A stretch of 64,000 bases of DNA from Nodosilinea sp. PGN35 (GTDB lineage: Bacteria > Cyanobacteriota > Cyanobacteriia > Phormidesmidales > Phormidesmidaceae), in NCBI RefSeq assembly GCF_029109325.1, contig NZ_JAQKQJ010000007.1:166979-230978 (forward strand), in the 5' to 3' direction. Within the stretch, counting starts at the first letter, position 1. Every line of letters begins with the position of its first letter. The notes beneath the pieces are model-generated. The model made no database searches. It saw only the letters and a program-made list of their open reading frames with translations, and was not told where the DNA came from. The translations under genes were made by a program, and so were the position numbers. Below are positions 52,301 to 60,504 of the stretch, one piece after another.

Positions 52301-53974
52301 ATGGTGCCTATGCTTTATTCCTACTGTCGCTGCCTGATACCGCTAAGCCTGGGCATTACCCTATCGAGCTGGTCTATGGCCGGGTTGGCTGTCACCGAAT
52401 CCAATGGCTCAGCCGACCGCAATTCTGAAGTCACCCTAGCCCAGGCCGAGTCTGAACCCTTAGCGCCGCCGACACCGGCCCTCCCTCGGGAGCGTGAGCC
52501 CGCCGCCGGAGCGGTTGGGCCCAGGCTGGAGCCCGGCGAAGAGGCTGTGCCCCTGGGCATTGAGGGGGCCACAACTGGGTCTCCCGGTTCCCGGCTGGGG
52601 CCAGTGCTACCCCAGTCCGATCGCCCTACCAGTCAGGGGTTTGAGACGCCACCCGACTACCTCAACCCAACACTCAACCCGCTGCTGGTGCCAACTCGGC
52701 CAGACGAAGTAGAAATTTTGGGCACCCAGCCGCTGTCGTTAGAGACGGCTCTGGATCTGGCCTACCGCAACAGTGAGTCCCTGCGCATTGCCCTGCTTCA
52801 GCTCGAGCGCAGCCAGGCGGGGCTGCGGGCCCAGCGCTCTACCCTGCTGCCCACGGTAGATCTGAGCGGCGGCCTGCAAACCAGCAATCAGTCTTCGTCG
52901 GGCCTGGGCGGCGATGCCACTACCACCAGCCTCAGCAGCACCCTCAGAACTGACTACGATTTGGGCCTCTCAGGGGAGCGATCGGCCCGTATTCGCGCCG
53001 CAGAACGCCAGGTGCGTGTCTCCGAACTCCAGGTTGAGCAAACCCGGGAAGATTTGCGGCTCAACACCACCACCGACTACTACGCGGTACAGGAGGCGAT
53101 CGAGCAAATCCGCATCAATCAGGCTTTTTTAGAGGCCGCTGAGCGCAACCTCCGCGATACGCAACTGCGTGAAGAAGTTGGGGTGGGCACCCGGTTTGAC
53201 GTGCTGCAAGCTGAGGTGCAGGTGGCCAACGCGCGCCAGACCCTGACTCAGGCCATTAGCCAGCGGCAAATTGCCCAGCGCCAGCTGGCCCGTCGCCTCA
53301 ATATTCAGCCCTCCATCGACCTCACCACCCTGGCGGTCAACATTGCCGGGGCCTGGCCGCTTTCCCTGGAGGAAAGCATTGTGCTGGCGTTTCAAAACCG
53401 GGCCGAACTGGAGCAGTTTCTGGTAGAGCGGGAGTTTAACGACGCCCAGCGCCAGGCCAGTCTGGCGGCGATTCGGCCCAGTGTGGGGGTGTTTGCCCAG
53501 TACGGGGTTCAGAGCTTGCTGCGATCGTCGGCAGGGGCGCCATCGAGCATTGATGACGGCTTTTCTGTGGGGGCACAGCTCAACTGGCGGCTGTTCGACG
53601 GCGGTGCCGCCCGCGCCCTGGCCGACCAGAGTGCCATCGATATTCAAACCGACGAGTCGGAGTTTGAGAGCACCCGCAACGACGTGCGCGTGCAGGTGGA
53701 GGAAGCCTACTACACTCTGGTGGCCAACCAGTCCAATATCGATACCGCATCGGTGGCGCTCAACCAGGCTGAAGAGGCTTTGGAACTGGCCAACCTGCGG
53801 TTTAATGCCGGGGTCGGTACCCAGCTGGAGGTAATCAACGCCATTCGCGATCTGACCGAAGCCCAGGGCAATCTGGTGACCGCTGTGCTCGACTACAACC
53901 GCGCTCTGGCTCGCCTGGAGCGTTCAGTCAGCAGTCTGGAAAGCCCTGCCCTGGATGGCTCGGTAGATGAGTAA
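52301..53974 (+). CDS. TolC-family outer membrane channel protein
   Basis: 557 residues. A signal peptide (about 1-28) is followed by a long Pro/Glu-rich linker (about 30-130), then two OEP repeats with the TolC periplasmic helices (ALDLAYRNSESLRIALLQLE, and a second with SIVLAFQNRAELEQFL) and EAQGNLVTAVLDYNRALARL at the end. Forms the trimeric exit duct of type I secretion or RND efflux. The extended linker is a cyanobacterial trait. The inner membrane partners are not in the window. Confidence 0.92.
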   Translation: MVPMLYSYCRCLIPLSLGITLSSWSMAGLAVTESNGSADRNSEVTLAQAESEPLAPPTPALPREREPAAGAVGPRLEPGEEAVPLGIEGATTGSPGSRLGPVLPQSDRPTSQGFETPPDYLNPTLNPLLVPTRPDEVEILGTQPLSLETALDLAYRNSESLRIALLQLERSQAGLRAQRSTLLPTVDLSGGLQTSNQSSSGLGGDATTTSLSSTLRTDYDLGLSGERSARIRAAERQVRVSELQVEQTREDLRLNTTTDYYAVQEAIEQIRINQAFLEAAERNLRDTQLREEVGVGTRFDVLQAEVQVANARQTLTQAISQRQIAQRQLARRLNIQPSIDLTTLAVNIAGAWPLSLEESIVLAFQNRAELEQFLVEREFNDAQRQASLAAIRPSVGVFAQYGVQSLLRSSAGAPSSIDDGFSVGAQLNWRLFDGGAARALADQSAIDIQTDESEFESTRNDVRVQVEEAYYTLVANQSNIDTASVALNQAEEALELANLRFNAGVGTQLEVINAIRDLTEAQGNLVTAVLDYNRALARLERSVSSLESPALDGSVDE

Positions 53975-54008
53975 TTAAACACGCTAAGCCAGTAGGGCGT
54001 TGGGGTCT

Positions 54009-54536
54009 ATGGTGGGTCTCTGCATAACCTTTGAGCATTATCGCGCTCTAACTCAGGCAGCAGTCACCAGCTACCCAAGCGAGTGCTGCGGGCTACTGGT
54101 GGGGCGACGGGGGCCGGTTGAAGCCGTCGGTGCGGCAGCAGGCGATCGCGCCGTGGTGGAGGTGGTGGCCTTAAAAAACGCCTGGGAGCCCGCGCTGCTG
54201 AGCTACACCGACGGTCTGCAGGAGGGGACTGTGGCCCACAGCGTGGGCGATCGCTACTACATCGACCCAGCCGATCTGCTGGTAGTGCAGCGGCAGGCTC
54301 GGGAGCGGGATCTGGAAATCATCGGCATCTACCACTCGCACCCTGACCACCCGGCGGTGCCTTCGGAATGCGATCGCGCCCTGGCCTGGCCCGTCTACTC
54401 CTATATCATTCTCTCTGTGGTCGCAGGCCACGTCGTCGAGCTTAAAAGCTGGCGGCTCGACGACCAGCACCAGTTCCAGAACGAGCCTGTGAAAATGATT
54501 GGATCATCTGCCAACAAAGCCCCATTCTTGTCCTAA
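54009..54536 (+). CDS. JAMM metallopeptidase (Mov34/MPN family)
   Basis: 175 residues from ATG 54009. The JAMM motif is complete: HSHPDHPAVPSECD (H-x-H-x7-S-x2-D), with the upstream Glu in SECCGLL. It should bind zinc and cleave an isopeptide or C-terminal extension. In bacteria such proteins pair with ThiF/MoeB-type E1 enzymes and small ubiquitin-like sulfur carriers. The E1-rhodanese gene follows 75 bases later, although a terminator-like hairpin stands between. Confidence 0.92.
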   Translation: MVGLCITFEHYRALTQAAVTSYPSECCGLLVGRRGPVEAVGAAAGDRAVVEVVALKNAWEPALLSYTDGLQEGTVAHSVGDRYYIDPADLLVVQRQARERDLEIIGIYHSHPDHPAVPSECDRALAWPVYSYIILSVVAGHVVELKSWRLDDQHQFQNEPVKMIGSSANKAPFLS

Positions 54537-54550
54537 GCTGAAATGATGTG

Positions 54551-54585
54551 AAAAACGGTCATGCCCCAGGCCGTTTTTTGTTTTT
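54551..54585 (+). terminator. Terminator-like hairpin between the JAMM and E1 genes
   Basis: Stem AAAAACGG (54551-54558) with CCGTTTTT (54571-54578), then a T-rich tail to 54585. It would separate the JAMM peptidase from the E1 gene or provide partial read-through. Confidence 0.7.
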
Positions 54586-54611
54586 ACCGCCACAGTTTCT
54601 CTGCCGAGGCC

Positions 54612-55784
54612 ATGCTCAACCCAAACCTGGACGACATTCAGCTCAATAAAGAGGAGTACGAGCGCTACTCCCGCCACATCATTCTGCCGGAGGTGGGCCT
54701 CGACGGGCAGAAAAAGCTCAAGGCCGCCAGCGTGCTCTGTGTGGGTACCGGAGGCCTGGGTTCGCCGCTGCTGCTGTATCTGGCCGCCGCAGGCATTGGC
54801 CGCATCGGCATCGTCGATTTTGACGTGGTCGATCAGTCCAACCTGCACCGCCAAGTCATCCACAGCGAGTCTTGGGTGGGCAAACCCAAAATTGAGTCCG
54901 CCAAGAGCCGCATTCTCGAGATCAACCCCCACTGTCAGGTAGACCTTTACGAAACCCGCCTCAGCGCCGAGAACGCCCTGGGCATCTTTGAGCCCTACGA
55001 TGTAGTGGTCGACGGCACCGACAACTTCCCCACCCGCTACCTGGTCAACGACGCCTGCGTACTGCTGGGCAAGCCCAACGTCTACGGCTCGATCTTTCGC
55101 TTTGAGGGCCAGGCTACGGTGTTCAACTACCAGGATGGCCCCAACTACCGCGACCTCTACCCCGAGCCGCCCCCGCCGGGGCTGGTGCCCTCCTGCGCCG
55201 AGGGCGGCGTGCTGGGGGTGCTGCCGGGCATCATCGGCGTGATCCAGGCCAACGAAACCATTAAGGTGATCCTGGGCACGGGCAAGACCCTCAGCGGTCG
55301 CCTGCTGCTCTACAACGCCCTGGATATGACCTTCCGAGAGCTGAAGCTGCGCCCCAACCCGGTGCGCCCTGTGATCGAAAAACTGATCGACTACGACGAG
55401 TTTTGCGGCATTCCCCAGGCGCGTATGGAGGCAGAGAAAGAGTTGGCTGAAATCACCGAAATGACTGTGTCCGAGCTGAAGCAGGTGCTGGATAGCGGCG
55501 ATGACAATGTGCTGCTGCTCGACGTGCGCAACCCCAACGAGTACGAGATCGCCCGCATCCCCGGCTCTGTGCTGGTGCCCCTGCCCGACATCGAAAATGG
55601 CGACGGCGTTGACAAAGTGAAGTCGCTGCTCAATGGCCATCGGCTGATTGTGCACTGCAAAATGGGCGGGCGATCGGCCAAGGCCCTGGGCATTCTCAAG
55701 CAGCACGGCATTGAGGGCACCAATGTCAAAGGCGGCATTACCGCCTGGAGCAAAGAGGTGGATGCTTCGGTACCCGAGTATTAG
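54612..55784 (+). CDS. moeB: MoeB/ThiF-type E1 adenylyltransferase with C-terminal rhodanese domain
   Basis: 390 residues from ATG 54612. The adenylation domain (about 1-260) has GTGGLGSP and the RYSRHIILPEVG start, with the nucleophile region SCAEGGVLG. The rhodanese domain (about 285-388) has its active Cys in HCKMGGRS. It adenylates the C-terminal Gly-Gly of sulfur-carrier proteins (MoaD, ThiS-like), and the rhodanese supplies sulfur. The zinc-binding CxxC pair normal in eukaryotic relatives (GPCYRC) reads GPNYRD, so the zinc site seems lost. Confidence 0.93.
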   Translation: MLNPNLDDIQLNKEEYERYSRHIILPEVGLDGQKKLKAASVLCVGTGGLGSPLLLYLAAAGIGRIGIVDFDVVDQSNLHRQVIHSESWVGKPKIESAKSRILEINPHCQVDLYETRLSAENALGIFEPYDVVVDGTDNFPTRYLVNDACVLLGKPNVYGSIFRFEGQATVFNYQDGPNYRDLYPEPPPPGLVPSCAEGGVLGVLPGIIGVIQANETIKVILGTGKTLSGRLLLYNALDMTFRELKLRPNPVRPVIEKLIDYDEFCGIPQARMEAEKELAEITEMTVSELKQVLDSGDDNVLLLDVRNPNEYEIARIPGSVLVPLPDIENGDGVDKVKSLLNGHRLIVHCKMGGRSAKALGILKQHGIEGTNVKGGITAWSKEVDASVPEY

Positions 55785-55811
55785 GAAGGAATAAATTTTG
55801 AGTTCTCAGTT

Positions 55812-55846
55812 TTGAGTTTTGAGTTCAATGGCAACTTAAAACTCAA
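55812..55846. repeat. Short near-palindromic TTGAGTTTT repeat
   Basis: TTGAGTTTTGAGTT (55812-55825) and AACTTAAAACTCAA (55833-55846) pair with one mismatch. It lies between moeB and the next gene and belongs to a simple TTTTGAG repeat type. It could act as a weak terminator for moeB. Confidence 0.55.
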
Positions 55847-55915
55847 AGAACCTATGTGAGTCGCCGATCGCTACAGTTGCTATCATCGAGCACGGGTTCC
55901 TAGGAGGTAGTGCCG

Positions 55916-56482
55916 ATGAAATGGTGTTGTCGCGGTTTTGGTGGGGTGTTGATCGCCTTAGCCCTGGCCAGTCCGGCCTGGGCTATCCCTGGGCAGACTG
56001 TGACCCTGACTGAGACCTGGATTCGCAACAACCCCACCCTGCGGCCTTCCCCCAGAGAACGCCTGACGATTAACCGCCTGGTCGCCCCAGGTCAGCGGTT
56101 TACCTTTCAGGCCTCGGTATTTCCGGTTAGCGGGGTTAGCCCCGATGAAAACCGCCGTCAGATCCGCACCGAGCGCTTCAGCATCGTTGACCACGCCAAC
56201 CCAATTACGGGCGATCGCCTCGATGAATCGCTGCGGGCGATCTACGGCCAGGAAATTTTTAACGACTACCGCCAGGCAACGGTGCTGACGCGCTACCCGG
56301 CCCGAGGCGCTAGGCCAGCCCCTGGGCAAAATGTGGTGCTGCGGGGGGAGGTGCGTCAGGGCGATCGCTTTGCCTACTGGCAGGAGATTGCCTACGATCG
56401 CGCCGGTACCGCCTACCTGGGCCGCATGGCGGTGTTTCTCAAGGACGACCTGCCCGCGCTGGAGGCCCAGCTAGAGCCCTAG
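55916..56482 (+). CDS. Exported protein of unknown function
   Basis: 188 residues. ATG 55916 with AGGAGG (55902-55907) eight bases upstream is a textbook start. Signal peptide about 1-23 (MKWCCRGFGG, ending SPAWA). The mature part is rich in Arg/Pro with beta-rich content (VLRGEVRQGDRFAYWQEIAYDRAG). No known family recognised. It converges with the M56/BlaI operon, 11 bases between the stops. Confidence 0.68.
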   Translation: MKWCCRGFGGVLIALALASPAWAIPGQTVTLTETWIRNNPTLRPSPRERLTINRLVAPGQRFTFQASVFPVSGVSPDENRRQIRTERFSIVDHANPITGDRLDESLRAIYGQEIFNDYRQATVLTRYPARGARPAPGQNVVLRGEVRQGDRFAYWQEIAYDRAGTAYLGRMAVFLKDDLPALEAQLEP

Positions 56483-56493
56483 ACGCAGGTAGC

Positions 56494-57357
56494 CTAGCGG
56501 TGCAGCCAGGGGGTCGCCAGGGGAAGGAGGGCGATCGCCAGCCACAGAATCTGTCCGGGCTCAACTCGGGGGCGGCTGTCCACTTCGCCCGGTTCAATCA
56601 GGGCGTTGACCCGCTGTTCTAGGCGACTTAGCGACATCGCTTCGTTGAAGCCGACGCAGGCATCCAGGGCCGTCATCGGCTGGGCCAGGGTCATCTGTCG
56701 GGCGAGCTTGACCAGTAGCTCAGCCAGCAGCAGCGGGTCGCTGGTTTGGGCGGCCCGCTGGTCGGCCCGCAGCTCGCGCAGCAGCAGCAGCTCTTCCCAC
56801 AGCGCGGTGGTATTGGGCAGCCATCCGCCCAACCGACGCAGCACCCCCAGCCAGAAAAACCAGAAGGGATCGCGGCAGTCGGCATGGGCCTGCTCGTGGG
56901 CGATGGTGGCTTGCTGTTCGGTGGGGGTGAGCTGCTGTAGCCAGCCCTGGCTAACCACCAGGGCCGATCGCCCCAGACCAATCTGCGCGATTATGGGCAG
57001 CTCCATGGGCAGACAGCGTCCCTGACCGCCCTGGGGTAAGGGCACCAGCGGGTATTGCCGCAGCCACCACGCCATGCCTGCCGCCCGCCCCAGGGAATAG
57101 GCCAAAACCCCGCTGGCTATGGTCAGCACCCCCAGGCTTACCCAGCAGCCCACCGGGCTGACCGATCGCCCCATCATGGTGCCGTGGTGGCCCATGGCGA
57201 TCACGACTCCAGCCGCCAGCAGCACCATCAGTGGCGGCAGACAAAAGGCACTGAGGGCAGTCTGCCAGCGGGTCTGCCACGACCCAGCGGTGGGCTGCCA
57301 CCGCCACCGCCACAGCACCGCTACCCCAACCATGAGCGCTAAGAGACTGATGTGCAT
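56494..57357 (-). CDS. petP: M56 family membrane metallopeptidase, BlaR1/PetP-like
   Basis: 287 residues. Two or three N-terminal membrane helices lead to the zinc metallopeptidase domain with HEQAH (HExxH, about 153-157) and a downstream ELRAD that supplies the third ligand. No penicillin-sensing domain follows, unlike BlaR1. In Synechocystis the equivalent pair (PetR, PetP) controls petJ and petE in response to copper, with PetP degrading the repressor PetR. The BlaI-type gene is directly upstream with a TAATG overlap, and petJ is divergent, so the symbol is a context-based proposal. Confidence 0.88.
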   Translation of the reverse strand: MHISLLALMVGVAVLWRWRWQPTAGSWQTRWQTALSAFCLPPLMVLLAAGVVIAMGHHGTMMGRSVSPVGCWVSLGVLTIASGVLAYSLGRAAGMAWWLRQYPLVPLPQGGQGRCLPMELPIIAQIGLGRSALVVSQGWLQQLTPTEQQATIAHEQAHADCRDPFWFFWLGVLRRLGGWLPNTTALWEELLLLRELRADQRAAQTSDPLLLAELLVKLARQMTLAQPMTALDACVGFNEAMSLSRLEQRVNALIEPGEVDSRPRVEPGQILWLAIALLPLATPWLHR

Positions 57358-57797
57358 TAGTCTTCCTCCCCGGGGTTGCGGGTCTGGCGCAGGGCGCGCA
57401 GGCGGGCGGCGATCGCATCGAGCTTGTCTAACTCGGCCCGATCGAGGCTGTCGGCAAAGGCCGCCACAATGTCGGGGCTGCCCACCGCCAAAAAGCTCTG
57501 GAGCTGCTGGTGCGCCGTCAGCGCCTGGGCTTCCTGCTGCGAGACGGTGGGCTGCCAGCGGTAGAGGCGACGGGTTCGCGCCTGGGAAATGGTTTCGCGC
57601 CGCAGCCAGCCCTTTTTGGCCAGCCGCTGCAGCACCGTTGTCACCGAAGCCTGGGTGAGGTCGCGATCGGGGTCAGCCAAAATGTGGTCGTGAATGTCTT
57701 TGACCGTAGCGCCGCCCTTAGCCCAGACGATGGCGAGAATTTCGGCCTCAAGGGGGCCGAGGGAGAGCTGGGGTCGATGGCGGGGTAGGGGGGACAT
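57357..57797 (-). CDS. petR: BlaI/MecI/CopY-type transcriptional repressor, PetR-like
   Basis: 146 residues with a winged helix (about 10-80, LGPLEAEILAIVWAKGGATVKDIHDHI and VTTVLQRLAKKGWL) and a dimerisation tail. BlaI-family proteins bind as dimers and are inactivated by cleavage by a membrane peptidase. Its stop overlaps the M56 start by one base (TAATG), a coupling typical of blaI-blaR. The divergent promoter region with petJ is 258 bases long. The petR identity rests on the petR-petP-petJ arrangement and should be treated as strong inference. Confidence 0.9.
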   Translation of the reverse strand: MSPLPRHRPQLSLGPLEAEILAIVWAKGGATVKDIHDHILADPDRDLTQASVTTVLQRLAKKGWLRRETISQARTRRLYRWQPTVSQQEAQALTAHQQLQSFLAVGSPDIVAAFADSLDRAELDKLDAIAARLRALRQTRNPGEED

Positions 57798-57960
57798 GGG
57801 GGTAGGGGTAGGGGAGTGGGGGGGTAGGGGAGATGGGGGAGTGATGGAGTAGAGGGTGGGGAGTGCGGCTTCAGACCCATTGCTCTATACCTTACACCCC
57901 ATACCCCATCACCCCATCACCCCATACCCCATCACCCCATACCCCATCACCCCCACCCTC
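57793..57960. repeat. G-rich/C-rich low-complexity array between petR and petJ
   Basis: The left part is GGGGTAGGGGTAGGGGAGT-like, the right part is repeated CCCCATCA and CCCCATAC octamers, at least seven in a row. Similar in composition to the repeat at 4087-4153. Located in the petR leader and promoter region, so copy number or structure could influence expression. Confidence 0.75.
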
Positions 57961-57982
57961 CCCGTTACATCCCGCAACAGTT

Positions 57983-57993
57983 GACAGGCTGTC
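57983..57993. promoter_or_regulatory. Palindrome GACAG-G-CTGTC, candidate PetR operator
   Basis: A perfect 5-1-5 palindrome overlapping TTGACA (57981-57986), which could be the -35 of petJ. BlaI-family repressors bind palindromes of this kind with ACA/TGT half-sites. No good -10 was found downstream. It is the most symmetric site in the petR-petJ region, but unproven. Confidence 0.45.
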
Positions 57994-58055
57994 TTTTGAT
58001 TTCCACAACCGTGGCCCAGACAATGCCTCAAAAGAGGATGTTTTGAAGAACGCTC

Positions 58056-58388
58056 ATGAAAAAGATTGTCTTAGGCTTGGTGGCGGCGGTGGCTGTCCTT
58101 TCCCTGTGGGTGGCTCCAGCGGCGCTGGCGGCAGATTTGGGCCATGGGGCTCAGATCTTTGGCAACAACTGTGCGGCCTGCCACATTGGCGGCGGCAATG
58201 TGGTGAACGGGGCAAAAACCCTCAAGCAGGCTGACCTCGACCAGTACGATATGGCTTCGATCGACGCCATTGTCACCCAGGTGACCAACGGCAAGAATGC
58301 TATGCCCGCCTTTAGGGGACGGCTCAGCGATGAAGATATCGCCGATGTCGCCGCCTACGTGCTCAGCCAGGCCGAACAGGGCTGGTAA
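58056..58388 (+). CDS. petJ: Cytochrome c6
   Basis: 110 residues. A signal peptide (1-25, ALA-ADLGH) leads to an 85-residue class I cytochrome c. The heme site is CAACH (C39, C42, H43), the axial Met is in [11 protein letters not shown]. Cytochrome c6 carries electrons from cytochrome b6f to photosystem I in the thylakoid lumen and replaces plastocyanin when copper is low. Its divergent neighbours, BlaI-like and M56-like genes, fit the PetR-PetP system that represses petJ. No petE is in the window. Confidence 0.98.
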   Translation: MKKIVLGLVAAVAVLSLWVAPAALAADLGHGAQIFGNNCAACHIGGGNVVNGAKTLKQADLDQYDMASIDAIVTQVTNGKNAMPAFRGRLSDEDIADVAAYVLSQAEQGW

Positions 58389-58417
58389 GGCACCGTTCGT
58401 TTCTCCAGTTCCCTACG

Positions 58418-58446
58418 CCCCTTTCGCAGTCTGTGAAGGGGGTTTT
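58418..58446 (+). terminator. Terminator-like hairpin after petJ
   Basis: CCCCTTT (58418-58424) pairs with GAAGGGG (with one T-G pair) and is followed by GTTTTG. Its loop holds CGCAG and CTGTG, which extend the stem a little. The GTG at 58433 falls inside it, so it is not the start of the next gene. Confidence 0.65.
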
Positions 58447-58465
58447 GTTGTCTATCGGTGGCTAT

Positions 58466-59239
58466 ATGGGGTTAACTCGATGGATTGCGGCAGCGCTAGG
58501 GCTGCTGCTGTGGCTGAGCTGGGCCGCTGTTGCCCAGGCGGATGGATTGGCACCGGGCGATCGCTGCCTGCTGGCGGTTCAGCACGAGGAATATGACGTG
58601 GCGATCGCATCCTGCACCCAGGCCCTCCAGCTCGATGCTGAAACTGCGGACTACCGCCTCAGCCGGGGGCTGGCCCTCTACCGCACTGGCCACTATGCTG
58701 AGGCACTGGTGGACGACACCCAGGTCTTAGCCACCCATCCAGAGGACTACCGGGCCTACTACAACCGGGGGCTGGTGCGGGTGGCGCTGCACGACTTTGG
58801 GGCGGCGATCGCCGACTTCGACCAGGCCGCCGCCCTCACCGCTGCGCCCACCGCCCTGGCCGACATCTACGACGATCGCGGGCTGGCCAGGCTGATGGCC
58901 GCTCAGCCCCAGGCCGCCCTGTCCGACTTTGAGCGGGCGCTGGCCATCAACAGCGCCGATACCCGCGCCCTGTTTAACCACGGCTGCGCCTGCCACCAGT
59001 TGGGCCACATTGACGCTGCCCTGGCCGACCTAAATCGGCTGCTGGTGCTGGAGCCCGACCAGGCTCGCACCTACCTGACACGGGGGATAATGCGGCAGTC
59101 GCTGGGCGATCGCACCGGCAGCCTGGCCGACCTCCGGCAGGCCGCTGACTGTGCCCAGGCCCAGGGTCAACCCCACCTGCACCACTACATCCTCACCCTG
59201 CTCAATGAGTGGCAAACCCCCAGCACCCAGCTGGGATAG
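58466..59239 (+). CDS. Exported TPR-repeat protein
   Basis: 257 residues from ATG 58466. A signal peptide (about 1-26, VAQAD) precedes about six TPR units (35-235), with repeated A-x-x-x-Y-x-x-RGL and A-x-x-D signatures (e.g. YNRGLVRVALHDFGAAIADF). TPR proteins bind partner proteins; this one should be periplasmic or lumenal. It sits downstream of petJ with a terminator-like hairpin between. Partner unknown. Confidence 0.82.
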   Translation: MGLTRWIAAALGLLLWLSWAAVAQADGLAPGDRCLLAVQHEEYDVAIASCTQALQLDAETADYRLSRGLALYRTGHYAEALVDDTQVLATHPEDYRAYYNRGLVRVALHDFGAAIADFDQAAALTAAPTALADIYDDRGLARLMAAQPQAALSDFERALAINSADTRALFNHGCACHQLGHIDAALADLNRLLVLEPDQARTYLTRGIMRQSLGDRTGSLADLRQAADCAQAQGQPHLHHYILTLLNEWQTPSTQLG

Positions 59240-59247
59240 GCCCTGGG

Positions 59248-59282
59248 GCTAGGCTCAACCCAACTGAGCCTAGCTGTTTTTT
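59248..59282 (+). terminator. Rho-independent terminator after the TPR gene
   Basis: A perfect 10-bp stem (GCTAGGCTCA with TGAGCCTAGC), loop ACCCAAC, then TGTTTTTT. Confidence 0.92.
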
Positions 59283-59322
59283 GCTCACCAAGCTGTTTGT
59301 TCACTGAACTGATCGATACACC

Positions 59323-59868
59323 ATGCAACGTTTAACTGTTTCCGCGGCAACGATCCAAACGACGGTGGCCAAACCCGCCCTGGCTCTGCTCACCCTGGCG
59401 CTGGTTCTGGGCGGTGCCCCTTGCCCCATCCCCGCCGACCCTGGCCACGGCGATTCTGCCCACGGTCAGAGCGAAGGCCACGGCCATACTCCCCCTGGCC
59501 AGAGTGAGGGCAATGGTCACTCCCCCCACGGCCACAGCACCCTGGAAATTCCGGCGGGTCAGCCCGTGCCAACTGTAACTCTAGTGGTAAATCCCGACCC
59601 GGTGCGGGGGTGGAACGTAGAAATTCAGACTACCCACTTTCGCTTTGCGCCCGAAGAGGTCAACCGGGCCAACCAACCGGGCGCGGGCCACGGCCACCTC
59701 TACATCAATGGGGAATACTACTCGCGGATCTATGGCCCCTGGCTGCATCTGCCCAGCCTCCCCAGCGGACGGCACGAGTTGACCGTCAGCCTCAATGCCA
59801 ACGACCACGCTGCCCTCACCCACAATGGTCAAAACATCGAGTCTACCGCCGTGGTCGAGGTGCCCTAG
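59323..59868 (+). CDS. Exported His-rich protein, possible metal binder
   Basis: 181 residues. A hydrophobic N-terminal segment (about 15-42) is a probable signal peptide. Residues 45-76 hold a His/Gly/Ser cluster (GHGDSAHGQSEGHGH then SPHGHS, eight His), which could bind copper, zinc or nickel. The folded part (85-181) has strands and aromatic residues (YINGEYYSRIYGPWLHLPS) like a small beta-sandwich. It is two genes from petJ, the copper-regulated gene, but the link is positional only. Family unknown. Confidence 0.65.
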   Translation: MQRLTVSAATIQTTVAKPALALLTLALVLGGAPCPIPADPGHGDSAHGQSEGHGHTPPGQSEGNGHSPHGHSTLEIPAGQPVPTVTLVVNPDPVRGWNVEIQTTHFRFAPEEVNRANQPGAGHGHLYINGEYYSRIYGPWLHLPSLPSGRHELTVSLNANDHAALTHNGQNIESTAVVEVP

Positions 59869-59991
59869 CCGGGTTAATTGATGCCAAGACTCTAGACTGT
59901 CGATGCCCTGGTGGAGTAATTACCATCGGGGCATTCTGTATAGAGAAGAGCAGTGCATTGCTCCCATCCGCTAAGCTAAACCTAGGCCTGA

Positions 59992-60417
59992 ATGACTCCG
60001 TGGCTCAACTTCCTATCGCTGGTTCCGGCCACCACGGTGACAGTACTCCTGATCAGCATTGCTTTTCTGCGGTTTTACAATGAGCAAGACTTCACCCTCC
60101 TCGGCCTCATCGCCAACCCCAGAACCTGGAGCAACCGACTCACTGTGGCGGCCCTCGTGGCTGCGATTATTAATTTCTGCATTGAGTGGGACGGTCGAAA
60201 CCGAGAAGCAAACCGCCTGGCTGAAGAAGCACAACGAAGACTTGAGGAAGAGCAACGAAGACTTGAGGAAGAAGAACAGGCGTCTCGCCGAGTTGCAGTC
60301 GAAGTTGAACGAGATCTTGCACTCCTGAGCTACCTGGCCAATCCATCAAAGGACAACCAGCGCAAGCTCACCCAGGTGCTGACGTTGCTTAACGATTATC
60401 GAGATTCCCTCGGCTAA
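59992..60417 (+). CDS. Small membrane protein with coiled-coil
   Basis: 141 residues. Two membrane helices (about 8-27, 48-64) lead to a highly charged coiled coil (65-110) in which a 21-base direct repeat encodes the successive RRLEEEQ-like units. The C-terminus (SKDNQRKLTQVLTLLNDYRD) is helical. No family recognised; the ribosome binding site is weak, so the start is uncertain. Confidence 0.55.
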   Translation: MTPWLNFLSLVPATTVTVLLISIAFLRFYNEQDFTLLGLIANPRTWSNRLTVAALVAAIINFCIEWDGRNREANRLAEEAQRRLEEEQRRLEEEEQASRRVAVEVERDLALLSYLANPSKDNQRKLTQVLTLLNDYRDSLG

Positions 60418-60504
60418 ACACCTCAGAGCAAATCCGACTGACCAACTCCGATGCAAAACCGATATCTGGCAGGGGCGTTGCACTGCAACGCCCCTACAAG
60501 GCTG

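Noticed and set aside
57860..57960. CRISPR-like or BlaI operator array from repeated CCCCATCA
   Set aside because: Units are 8 bp and contiguous without spacers; the sequence is simple low complexity and not palindromic.
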